Source: Cenococcum geophilum 1.58 (Eukaryota > Ascomycota > Dothideomycetes > Gloniales > Gloniaceae). From it: a DNA stretch of 64,000 bases. The stretch spans positions 186,001 to 250,000 of the forward strand of contig KV748257.1 of NCBI GenBank assembly GCA_001692895.1, written 5' to 3'. Of this stretch, positions 24,444 through 35,325 are shown piece by piece (within the stretch, counting starts at the first letter, position 1; every line of letters starts with the position of its first letter). The notes under the pieces were generated by a model. It saw nothing but the letters and a program-made list of their open reading frames with translations, was not told the origin of the DNA and searched no databases. The position numbers and the translations under genes are program-made.

Positions 24444-24653
24444 TATAATGGCGCTATCGCATATTACCTGCTAAATTCTGCCATATTTTACTAACCTATA
24501 ATTGGCCCGCCCAAAGCTAGCGCCTTAGCGGCTCACTCTATATATTTATTTACACCGGCCCTAGCAACCCCTTTTCCTTCTCTTTGGCTTAGTATCTTTA
24601 TAATATAGTATTCTATAAGCTTCGGTTTAGAGGCATTTATATAAGCCGTGATA
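24444..24653 (+). repeat. 3' LTR of chromovirus A
   Basis: This is a 210-bp direct repeat of 5215-5424. A purine tract (AAAGAGGGGGG, about 24430-24440), the expected plus-strand primer, lies immediately upstream. TTAGC follows at 24654-24658 and LINE D resumes. Confidence 0.92.
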
Positions 24654-24658
24654 TTAGC

Positions 24659-25258
24659 AGTTATATTTGTCTAGCTAGTCTACTAGTTCTTTAGCCTCTC
24701 TAGTTAAATTCCTCGCTAGTGCATTCCACTATATATAGTATAGGTTATAGTCTCCTATTAGTATAAAAGGGAGGTCTATTTCTATTTCTAGAATAGCTCT
24801 AAAGATAATACTTATACTATTTCTTTAGGTTCTAAAGTTCTTGTTTGGTTATCTCTTGTTATAAATATTAAGCAGTAAAAATCTTTTAAATTAGCTATAG
24901 ATTTCTAGTGCTATAGTATCTGTATCTTTATAGATATCCTCCCTATTTCTATATTATAGAATATTAGAACCAGTTTTCCTTATATAAATAGCTACCCTAG
25001 GATAAATAGCTAGATTACTAGGGAGGATAAGGTTAAATACAGGATATAAAATAAAGTAGGATCCTTTTTGCCTATCTTTCCAGGTACTAGGTTCCTGTAC
25101 TAGAATAATATCTATTTTTCTCCTAAATCCTATTTCTAGTAGGGTTTGCTATACTTCTTATATTTCCCCTATATTATATTATATAAAGGGGATTTCTCCT
25201 CTAGCTTTAGAAGCTAAGGAGATTTCTTCTTCCTCCTATATAGAACCTTTTAAGTATA
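24659..25258 (-). pseudogene. LINE D endonuclease region (continuation)
   Basis: The minus strand reads DLPFILIGDYNLYYIQWNAL, the GDFNxHHxxW block of the APE-type endonuclease that nicks the target in non-LTR retrotransposition. This is the upstream part of LINE D, separated from the rest by chromovirus A (TTAGC duplicated at both edges). It is cut at 25258 by the LTR of element E, so the remainder of the endonuclease and ORF1 of LINE D lie outside this window or are lost. Confidence 0.82.
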
Positions 25259-25637
25259 TGTTACGGAGTGAGTATAAGCGGCGATAATATATAGCAAGGT
25301 AAATATTATTAAGCTATATATATAAACTGTGTAAGAAGTTAAGACGTTATATAAGGAAAGAAGGTAGGAAAACGGGAAGAAAGGGTACATATTATAGACT
25401 TAGTTACTTAGTTAATACGTATACAAAGTAGAATAGGATTTAGGTAGTAGTCCTGGTAAAACTTAGCAGGATTTAGTAGAACTTAGTAGAACTTGGTGGA
25501 ATATAGTAAAATATAGCAAGTTGCCGTTAAATTACCGCGGATTGCTATTAAATTGCCGTTTTGTGGTTAGTCTTTAGTTACTAAGTTAGTAGAAATAAGT
25601 AGATGTGTATAAGGTGTTACGGGGGTATCCTATAATA
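25259..25637 (-). repeat. 3' LTR of chromovirus E
   Basis: This is a reverse-complement match to the C-family LTR. In plus orientation it opens TGTTACGGAGTGAGTATAAG and ends GGGGGTATCCTATAATA. It is about 379 bp against 370 bp in C, so small indels are present. Confidence 0.88.
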
Positions 25638-28600
25638 GTACCCCCCTATTTAAACTTAAGCTTCTACGAAATAGGGCTATAGTAATTCTAAGTAGAGTTT
25701 ATAAAAGTTTTCTACGGCTTATATAAGTCCTATAGAGTTAACGGGTTCCTATAAGGGCTTAGTATAGTCTCTCCACTTTATAAGATATATATATTGGCGT
25801 TTCTGTTTATCGTACTTAATATTATTAATTCTTTTAATAAAGTACTTATCCTTACCGTCCACCTTAACTAGTGGGGGAGGATCCTATATTTGTTTAGGTA
25901 GGGCGTCTAATATAGGGGCAGTAGGGCAGAGGACTAACGTATAGAATATAGGGTGGATTTTAACTGTATTAGGGAGCTTTAGTTAGTAGGCATAAGGAGA
26001 GATAACCTTTTTAACCTTATAAGGGCCAGTATTCTTTTAATTAAGTTTCTTAGTAGGTCGTTTCGTATTTAGATTTCTTATATCTAGCTAGACGAAATTA
26101 CTAATTTAGTAAACTAGTGCTAGGGTTTATTTCCTATTCGCTACGGATTTATAGACAGATTAAGCCCATATTATCTTATTAGTAAGGAACTGTTATAGTT
26201 CCTCTATCTTTTCTATAAATTTATTTACTTTTATAACTTATAAGGCGTAATAAGCGGGGCAAGGAACATTACTAAAGGGTTTAAAACCTATTTATGGGTA
26301 TTAGCCGTAATTGGCTAGAAATAGGGAGACTTTCGTAGTTTCCGAGATAGAATTATTTATAGTAAACTTGGTAAATATAAGCCAGTTAATCTAGTTATCT
26401 TATAAATATAACGTGTATATCTAAATATACTATTCTATTATAGCATTTACGCGTTCCGTTTAACTATCCGTTTCTAAATAGTACGCGGTAAATAATAGTG
26501 CTTTAATACAGAGTTAGGTAGTTGGTTTTTTCTAAAATGCTAAGATAAACTAGCTACCTTTATTAGAGATAATCGTTTTAGAGAGTCTGTGAAGTTTCTA
26601 TATATAATCTAAGAATAGTTAGGCAATAGTAAGCGTTAATATATCGGGATAGGCGATTAAGTGTCTTATCTTAGATAGTCGGTCTATAATTACTATAATG
26701 TTCGTACAGCCTCTACTTTTAGGGAGGTTAATAATAAAGTTAATTAAGATATCCTTCCATCTTTAGTCCGGAATAGGCAGTGGCTTTAAAATACCATTAT
26801 ACGTCTTATATAAGGCTTTAGCTTATTAGTAGGTATAGTAGCTAAAGATATACCTTTATGTCGTATTATACATATTTAGCTAGTAATACTCCTATTAGAG
26901 TAGTTTTAGGGTCTTTCCTTAGCCTAGGTAGCCGGTAATAGGTAGATTATATACGTGTTTAAGGAGCTTAAGCTTAAGCTTATTATAATTAGGGATAACT
27001 AGATAGTTTTAGTAATATAAGCGGTTTCTATAAGCTTTATATTTACTTAAAGAAATCTTTTTTAAAGCGTTTAACGCTATCTTAAATAAGCTTAAGCGTT
27101 TCTTAGATAAACTCGTTATTTAGGTATTTATTAACTATATTCTATTTAATTGGTCGATTAGTTATTTTAAGGACGTATACTATAAGGTCTTTAGTAAGAG
27201 GGTTAAATAGTTTAGGGCAAAGCAGAGTCTGGTTTTAGTAAAAGCGCGCTTTTTTTAGGGCTAGTGTGTCTTATAAATATTAGGTTAAGGTATTAGGCTT
27301 CTAACCTTAAATACTTAGGCGGTACGTAATTAAGAATTAGAAGCGTAATAGATATTCTAACTAGCGGGCCTAACGATAACTTAGCTGTTTTGTGGTTATA
27401 AAATACTATAGGTTCTTATAGTTGCTAAGGACCTTAGTTAGAAATCCGGCGCCTTCTAGTTTAGGTTACTATTACTTAAAGTATCTAATAATAGCTAGCA
27501 ATTCTTTATTATAGATCTTATAATTATATTTATTAAGGCTTAGTCGTTTTAAGAAGTATACTATAGGGTGCAATACTCCTTCTTTATTATATTAAGACAG
27601 AATACCTCTAGTAATGTAATTAGATGAGTTAGCTTTTATAACACTTATTCGTTCTAAGTTAAAGTGTTAGAGTATATGTATAGTAGTAAATATAACCTTT
27701 AGATAAGTAAAGGCCTTTTTATATTCTTTATTAAAGATAAAAGCTTTATCCTTTTAGGTTAGAGTAATAAGGGGTAAAACTAAGGCGGAGAAGTTATTAA
27801 TAAACTATTAGTAGAAATTAGTAAATCTTATAAAGGTTCTTATATCCTTAACGTTCTTAAGTTCTTACTAGTTTATAATTACTTTAACTTTCTTTAGGTC
27901 TATTTATATACCATTAATAAAAATAAGGAGTTTAAGGTATAGGACTTCCGTTTTATAGAACTCGTATTTATCTATATCTAATTATAGACTAGCTCCATAT
28001 AGGGCTTATAGGATAAAGTTAACGTATTTCCAATATTCGGTTAGGTTATTACTATATATTAGGACGTTATTAATATAAGTAGTATAAAAATGTCTAGGTA
28101 GGGATATAGGGTATTGTTAAAACAAGCTCGGAGCATTTGCGAGGCTAAATAGCGTTACTAAGTATTTAAATAATCCATACTAAGTACAAAATGAAGTAAG
28201 CTATTTATCTCCTTTTACTTGGTTAAATATAGAGATAATATTAAGCTTTATATAGTAGCGAGCCTTACTTAGTCGGTTTAGTGTCTCCTATATTAACGGA
28301 ATCGGATATTAGTTTTTAACGGTAATAGTATTAAGAGCTTAGTAGTCTATATAGAAGCATAAACTGCCGCTAGGTTTCTTAATAAAGGTTACTAATACGG
28401 CTATAGGCGACGAGCTTACTCTAATAAATGCTTTACTTAGGTTCTTATCTAAATACTTTTAAAGCACTTAGAGTTTGTTTTAAGATATCCTATATAAGGG
28501 TCTAAATCTAGGCTGCTTTTCTTCTTTAAGTATAATTTTATAGTCGTACGATTGGTGTTTTAGTAGCTTATTAGCTTCCTTCCATAAGAATACCTCTAGG

Positions 28601-30066
28601 CGGTTATAGTACTCTACTAGTACCTTCGTAGCAGGGTTAGTATACTTCTTCGGTGCTAAGGCCTTTTTAATATTAGCTATAGTAATAATAAAGATTATAT
28701 ATTCGGGTTTCTTAGCAAGTCGCGCTAGCGGGGTAGCTCTAATTATGCGGATATCTAGGGTGCCGAGCTTACTTAGATTATTTATAGTTTCTTATTCAGG
28801 TTTAGGTTCGGTATTAGGTATGGAGTTAATATTAGATTTAGGTTCGGGTTCTTTAAGAATCCTTTTTATAGTAAAATACCAGTCCTTCTAGTATTTTCGT
28901 ATATTAAGCTTAAGCTTTTACTTAGCTTGGGGCGGTATAATGCTTAGTAATAACTTATAGAATTTAGTAGAGTTTTTAGATCCTTAGTAGATGTCAGTAG
29001 AATTCTTATACTAGTAGAATCTGGTAAATTCCTTAGGTATAGGGTAAACAGTTATAGAAATTTTAGACTAGTGAATTCTAGTAGATTTTTTAGATTTTAG
29101 TTCTAGGTCTAAGTAGTAAGTAGTAAGGCACTTCTGCTTATAATAGGAGGCGGTAAATAGAAGCTTAAGATTTTTCTAATTAATAGTTACCTTATATAGC
29201 TTTATTTAGGGCTGTTTAAGGATTAATATATGACCTAGGGTAGTAACGAAAGGCTTAATTAGTTCTTTATAGTTTAGGTATTAGAGTTTTAGGGCTACTA
29301 CGTAGGTAATACGGCCTAAGATAGTGCGTTTACTATTAAATCCAAATGCGTTAATATGCCGGTTAAGGGAAGTTAGGGTAAAACTATTATCTTACGCAAA
29401 GATCTTATTAATAAATCCTATGTCGCTAGCTCCTATATTAATTAGGATTTAAGCGTTAGCCTATTAACTATTCTACTAAAGACAGTAGTTAATGGTTATA
29501 CTACAGTCCTAAAAGTTAAAGATTGTAATATTAAATGCGTTTAGCGAAATCCTATAGCAGAGCCGTCCTAGAGAGCGACTTAACTTTAAGACCTTTTTTT
29601 TTAAAAGGTAATTAGGGCGGGGTTCTTATAGGATATTAGTTAGAGCTTAATTTTTATAAATAGTGCTTACTAAACAATAGGCTAGAGCTAGACGATAAGG
29701 GCTATAATTAATGGCTTAAGCTTAGGCGCGATAAATAGTTACTAATATTAGCCGTTTATAAATCGTTTTAGGGCGTAAATAATGGGACGAGATAGTATTT
29801 TAAGATGTAGTCCTTACTTCCGCATTTAAAGTAAAGGCCTAGCTTAATGCGTCTTTCTTATTTAGGGGACCCTAGTAGGGCGTACTCTAGGGTTCTAGTG
29901 TTAATATCTATGGCGTTAGGGTGCTTAGGCTAAGATAATAACTTAGTAAACGTTTATAGGGTTGCCGTATTATATCGGGGGGCTAGCTTTAGTATTAGGC
30001 GTAGTATATTATTATACCGTTTATTAATAACGTTTATATAGGCATTAAGGGCTCCTAGTAGGTCTA
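25259..30066 (-). mobile_element. Chromovirus E (C family), 3' LTR to gag, cut by F
   Basis: This minus-strand relative of C is inserted in the LINE D endonuclease. From left: 3' LTR (25259-25637), complement of the purine tract (GTACCCCCC), chromodomain (about 25860-25720), integrase (about 26960-26040), RNase H (about 27700-27250), RT (about 28450-27850), protease (about 29470-29420) and gag, ending at about 30066 where F interrupts it. It is more eroded than C, with many disruptions. The second LTR is not in the window because F and later layers never close before its end. Confidence 0.9.
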
Positions 30067-30258
30067 TATTACGGAACCCCACTATAGGGGCCTCTATAGG
30101 AGAGCCCCGTGCTCTTGCGTACACCTTACGTATAGCTTATATCAGCTACGCGTAGGTATATCACCTCCTTACGCCCTCGACCCTTACGATCGATCGCGTA
30201 ACGTCTTGTAGACTCCTTAAATACATACGCCTATAGTCACTGCCCCCGTCCTATAACA
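30067..30258 (+). repeat. 5' LTR of element F
   Basis: The boundary is set on the left by loss of E gag similarity and TATTACGG (a mutated TGTTACGG start), and on the right by CTATAACA followed by TTACATTGCG, which parallels the CTACGTTGCG after the LTR of C. Only one LTR is present, so the exact ends are inferred. Confidence 0.7.
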
Positions 30259-33020
30259 TTACATTGCGCCTTTTTACCACTAACGCTTTGTCTATAACTA
30301 ATTCTACGTCTCTATAATACTATAGGCGCTGCCAGAAGCAGTATATTTATAAGTTACCTTACTTTATACCCCTAAGGAACGAATAATAGTAAGACAATAT
30401 TCCTTATTAGCTACTATATTAAACCTAAAGAATAACCTAATACCTATACTTAACCTATAACGTCAATCAATTCTAAAAGAATTTAATTTATTAGCTCTAG
30501 CCTTAACCCCTAAGGAGACGGACACTAATAATATCTTATCTTTTATTAACTATATAACTACAGATAAGCAAACGGAAGGGCTACTACCTATTAAAATTAA
30601 AATACGAGACGCCGAGACGTTTATAAAAATGGTAGCATAAGACCCTAATAAATACTACTACCTTTTATAGAACTACCACCTAAAGCTTATATAAGTTAAG
30701 ATACGTATTACCTAAGATTGTAATATTATCTAAGACCTATAAGCTTATAAGGCGCTCGCTAATAATATACGTTAAAAAACTAAAGACAACCTCTGCGTAT
30801 CTAAACGCGACGTCTAATAGTTAAAGAAGGCTAAGATTATACTAATTGCTATAGTTACTAAAAAAGAAGGTATAATTAAATACCTATAATCTTAGCTTAA
30901 TAAGCACATTTATAACAACGCTAGATACCTCTTTACTATATATAACACCACCTAAGTCTCTATACCCCTGGCAACTTTACCTACTTAATACTTAATAAAG
31001 GGCTAGTATTAAGCAGCTTTACCTAATAGGAACCCCTACTAAAGCAGTAATAATAAAAGCTATAATAATCGGACCTAAACTGCTACTATAGGGTCTAATA
31101 TACGCTACCCTAATCCCCTAGTTTTTTAGGGAGACTATAAGGAATACAGCTACTAAAAGATATAAATCCGTAAGAAACTAACTTAGAACGCCTGCCTTTT
31201 TCCTATAAAAGATACTAAGATTAGCTATATTATTGGGTAAATAAAAGGTATACTATTTAATAGACTCTTCGCCTAATAGGAAACTAGTAGCCCCTAAAAG
31301 TAGTAGTCCTACTAAGAAGTCCTTAATAATCTTAACCTAATATACCGCGACTATAACCTACTAGCCACCAACTAAGCTAAACTACGTGCCCTAAAGATAA
31401 GCCCTACTAAATTATTTAATAAATTCTATATTAAATTCTAGGAATATACTAGAGCCCTTACCTAAGATAATATTAAAGACTAGGAGGACCTCCTTAAAAA
31501 GGGTACTTATTGCCTTAATTACGCAGCCGCTAGCTATAACTATAACGACGTTTATAATATAGTAGTAGCTCTATAGAAAATTGAATAATAACTAAATTAG
31601 ATTGCTACCGCTAACCTTTACCTAAAGACCTCTTTGTAGAAGCCCTCCGGGCCTACTAAATCCATATATATTAGGCTACTAACACCTACTACCTTAAGTA
31701 CCACGGGAGCCAATATTAACCTCTCTATACTAACCTTTCCGTAAAAACTCCTAGATAGAGAGCGTAAGCTACTCTAGAAACTAGGACGCTGCTATAGATG
31801 CCATTAAAAAGGCTATTATTATAATAACCTAAACTACTTAATAGCTAGGTTTAGAAGCCGTTAACTAATACCTAACTTAATACCCTAAACACTAAATATA
31901 TTACTACGCGCCACTACTATATAAAATAAAGATGTAGTAATAATAGTAAAATTAGATATAGAAGTAGAAAACGCTAAGTCCTTACCCTAAGTTATAGGTT
32001 AGGACGCCTTAATAATAGAAGGATTTATATATTAGCCTGCTTAATAGATAACTTAGTAAAAATAAATAAACGGAAATAGATAGTTTTACCTATAATAGGA
32101 ACTACTGCCAAAAAACAATATAAAAGCCGTTTTATAATTAACTGTGGAGCTACTAATAAATTTATAAATACCTAATTTGTGCGTACTTATAGCCTACCTA
32201 CCTTACCCCTTACTAAAGCCCGCGCCCTATAACTCGCTAATAGTAGTTCTACTGTATAGAAGATTACCTATATAGTATAACTTTACTTATATATAAACGG
32301 ACACCAAGAAGAGCTCTAGGCCTATATTATACCACTTACTAACTACCTTATTATCCTTAGAATAAGCTAGCTTAAATAATACAACCCTATTATTAACTAG
32401 GAAAAGAGAGAAGCAACCTTTAACTCTAAATACTATAGAGAGACTTACTTAGGACATAGCCTAGCCGCCTCTATTTACTTACTAGGATATTAATTTAAGA
32501 AACCCCTTATTACCCTACCTATAACCAACTGCTATTATATAAGTGCCGCGGCCTTCTACTATATAGTATATAGAAAAGGCTAGACCGTTACTATAGCCTC
32601 CTAATTACGACTATATAAGCTTAACAAAGAATAAAACTACGTCCTCTATAGTAATAGGATAGACATAGTTGACCTTTTAAAAGACAATACCCCTGCGGAA
32701 CTCCACGGACTTTTACCTTTAGACTTTAAGAAGTTTATAAAACTTAAAAAAGGACTTACTAAGGAAGAACTCTATAAGCTCCTCCCTAAGAGGTACTACG
32801 ACTTTATTAACATATACTTATAAAAGAGCGTAGATATACTCCCCCCACATTGACCTAATAACTATACTATTAATATTAAATAAGGAAAAATGCTACCTTA
32901 TAAAAGACCCTACCTAATATCTAAAGACAAACTTCTAGTTGTAAAAAAGTATATTAACAAATACCTTAATAAAGGATTTATTCGTCCTAGTATATCCCTA
33001 ATAGCCGCCCCTATTCTTCT
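30067..33020 (+). mobile_element. Ty3/Gypsy element F, 5' half
   Basis: This is a third LTR family, inserted in the gag of E. A 5' LTR of about 192 bp (30067-30258, TATTACGGAACCCC...CCTATAACA) is followed by a spacer starting TTACATTGCGCC, gag (about 30360-31900) with a knuckle-like CYRCH block near 31793, a protease-like INCGATNKFINT block near 32122-32160, and the first part of RT (about 32880-33015; LPYKRPYLIS, KGFIRPSIS). It is cut at about 33020 by the ORF1-only LINE. It is broken in many places. The LTR differs from those of A-C beyond its first bases. The rest of pol and the 3' LTR are not in the window. Confidence 0.82.
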
Positions 33021-35113
33021 TTTTTTAATTCCTTTATTATCTATTATATTATACTACGTATAATACTACGCATGCAGCCTTAGGCTATAGCGCTATAGTT
33101 CTATATATATAAATCCTTTCTAGGCAACTTAATATATACTAGTAGCTATGTCCTAGTAGTTTATAAACCCCTAAATTAGGAGTTTATAGTTTCCTAGTAA
33201 AATACTAAGATACTATAACTACTAGGGAATAAGAAAATGGTAAGAAAAAATATAAGAAATCCTAACCCCTATCCCTATCCTTTTATAATTTATTTCTATT
33301 CTTTTACTCTCTAATATCTCTTTAAGAGCCTAGTAGGAATTACCTCCTTCTAGAATCCTACCTGTTTTATTCTTCTATAGAATCTTCTTCGCGTACTAGT
33401 TTAGCAGCTTTAAGAGTCTTACAGTCTTTACTATTAGTAAAGTGTTTTTCTTTATAATTAATACAAAGAGGGGTAGTATGCTAGTAAGGCTTACCTATTA
33501 TTATATAGGTAGAACAGGAATAGTCTTTAGATAAATATATAGCTGCATAGTATTTATAGGCCCTAGTAGAGCACCTATCTCCTATATAGCCAAATTTTTA
33601 GCAGCTTATATACTGCGTAGTAGGAGAGACTTTAAGGTATTTTACTACCTTAGTAGCTATACCTGCAATTAATATCTCTTTTTACTTAAGAATTTCTTAT
33701 CTTTTTTCTTTATTCTTTATAGTAAAAACTATAAAGCTAAATCTAGTCTATAGATCGTGTCTTCTTACACTAAATAAGATCTATTTAGGTAGTTTTTATA
33801 TACTTATAGGATTAAAGGTCTTAATTTCTTCTTTTAGAAGCTTAGAGCCTCCTTCTCCTAAAAAAGGTAGGGTAGGAACCCTATAGGCTATAATTTAAAC
33901 ATATAGTTCTAGTTTTTATTCTCTTTAAAAGGTAAAGCAGTTATTCCAGATTTTCTTATATTTAACTAGGAAATCCGCATTATACTCTTTTATAGTTATA
34001 AAGAAAATATTTTATTTTTCTTTAGTTCTAGCTATAGATGCTAAAACTAGTTTTTCTACTTATAGTTTTAATATAAATAGTTAATTAACTTTATTTTATA
34101 TAGAGAAGGTATCTAAAAATTAGTCCTTTTAGTCTGTAATTAAAACTAGCTTTTTTTTATAGCTACTTTTTCTTACTTCTAGTAAAAGTAGAAGGAGTAG
34201 GAAATAATAGTAATAAGGAGGGTAGAGAGGACAAAGTAGGGAGGTCCTTCTTTAGCCTCTTTACATAGGTTTTTTTTAGTAGGGGCTACTTTCTTATAGA
34301 AAGCTCTTGCTTCTTTAACTAGTCCTTTTAAGATTTTTTTATCTTTTCTTTTCCTTTTATAAAGGGATTTTCTCCTATTAAAATACTATGTATATAGTCC
34401 TTTAGCTATTTAACTTATTCCTTTTTATCTTCTTCTTTTTCTTCTTTTAGTCTTTTATAGGCCTAGGTTAAGCTATCTAAAGCCTTTTATAGGTGTTATT
34501 TTAGAGAAAGGGGAGAGAAAGATATACTAGGTATACTAGCCATAAAAGTTCTTATTTTAGTTATCTTTTTTTATAGGTTTTTAGTTTTCTTTTTTAGTAG
34601 AAGACTTAAAAAAAATTCTCTTATCCTAAATAGGCTAGGAGAAGGAGAAGGGCTAGAAAAAGTAAATGTAGATATAGACTTATTATTACTTATTTTTATA
34701 AAAGGTTTATTTTTAAGCCTGCTAGGCCTTAGCATTTTATATCTTATAGGGGGGTTTTCCTAGTTTTTACTATCCTTATACCCTTTCTTCTTACTAATTC
34801 TACTAAAAGATTTCTAGGGAGATTAGGCTAAGAAGTAGTAGAGAAACTAGCCCCTATTTTATAGTTTTTAGTATTAGTAGTAGTGGTAGTAGTTTTAGTA
34901 TTCCTATTTATGCCTTACTTATAAGCTAGGGCCACCCTTAGAGAAATTTTTTCTATTAGGAAAAGGGGGTAAAATAATAAATAAATCCACCTCTGGCTCG
35001 CTAGGCAGTAGGAATTAGGTCTTAAAAGTTAGAAAATCAATTGTTTTTAATAGTAAAATAGGTATGCGTAAGTTTTAGAGTGTGGTACTACCTTTTAGTA
35101 AGGTTATATATAA
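33021..35113 (-). mobile_element. ORF1-only LINE, copy 1 (left arm of palindrome)
   Basis: This minus-strand element of about 2.1 kb is inserted in F. Reading from its 5' end at about 35113: 5' UTR of about 350 bp, an ORF1 (about 34740-33370) with coiled-coil and zinc-knuckle regions, a 3' UTR, and a T-rich (A-rich on the sense strand) tail at about 33021-33040. Copy 2 has the same two ends, so the short form without ORF2 looks like the real unit rather than a chance truncation. Heavily RIP-mutated; the knuckle CxxCQKFGH is still readable near 33570-33615. Its 5' end abuts the 5' end of copy 3 head to head. Confidence 0.82.
33370..34740 (-). pseudogene. ORF1 (LINE gag-like) of copy 1
   Basis: This is the same reading as ORF1 in copy 2: a Ser/Pro-rich N-terminus, a Glu/Lys-rich coiled-coil stretch, an RNA-binding middle region and three CCHC knuckles. 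The sense strand near 33600 gives SCQKFGHIGDRCSTRAYKYY. Numerous stops arise at CAA/CAG/TGG-type sites. ORF1 proteins of Tad1-like LINEs bind element RNA and form RNPs. No endonuclease or RT follows on the same strand: between this and the tail there is only about 330 bp. Confidence 0.78.
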
Positions 35114-35325
35114 AACCTTTACTATATATATAACCTTACCAAAAGGTAGCGCCATACTCTAAAACTTACGTATACTTATCTTACTATTAAAAACAAATAA
35201 TTTTCTAACTTTTAAGACCTAATTCCTACTGCCTAGCGAGCCAGAGGTGGATTTATTTATTATTTTACCCCCTTTTCCTAATAGAAAAAATTTCTCTAAG
35301 GGTGGCCCTAGCTTTTTATATATAT
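34922..35325. repeat. Core of a large palindrome (head-to-head 5' UTRs)
   Basis: The sequence from about 34929 to 35113 is matched in reverse complement by about 35116-35314, differing almost only by C/T and G/A changes. The centre is GGTTATATATA - aaacctttac - TATATATATAACC. The arms continue outward as copy 1 and copy 3 of the ORF1-only LINE, so this is the middle of an inverted duplication of at least 1.4 kb per arm, not a short transposon with terminal inverted repeats. Confidence 0.9.
35114..35314 (+). mobile_element. ORF1-only LINE, copy 3, 5' UTR part
   Basis: This is the plus-strand 5' UTR of copy 3. It is separated from its ORF1 by insertion of copy 2. The last 13 bp (GTGGCCCTAGCTT, 35302-35314) are the left target duplication of copy 2. 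It joins directly to 37491. Confidence 0.85.

Larger units (their letters stand above)
5215..24653 (+). mobile_element. Chromovirus A (Ty3/Gypsy), whole but with nested insertions
   Basis: This LTR retrotransposon has 210-bp LTRs at both ends and a 5-bp target duplication TTAGC (5210-5214 and 24654-24658), inserted in the LINE D endonuclease. Order of parts on the plus strand: LTR, gag with one CCHC-type knuckle (about 6695-6735), protease (about 6945), then, after the nested elements, RT, RNase H, integrase, chromodomain and LTR. Gross length is 19.4 kb. Removing C (7336-13305), B (13370-19514) and the 1.1-kb element (20037-21146) with their duplications leaves about 6.19 kb, close to sister element B (6.15 kb). 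It is a fossil with dozens of disruptions, heavily RIP-mutated. It is younger than LINE D and older than C, B and the 1.1-kb insert. Confidence 0.92.

Noticed and set aside
34922-35325. Short DNA transposon (MITE) with about 190-bp terminal inverted repeats
   Set aside because: The symmetry does not stop at these points. It continues into ORF1 of copies 1 and 3, so it is the centre of a larger LINE palindrome.
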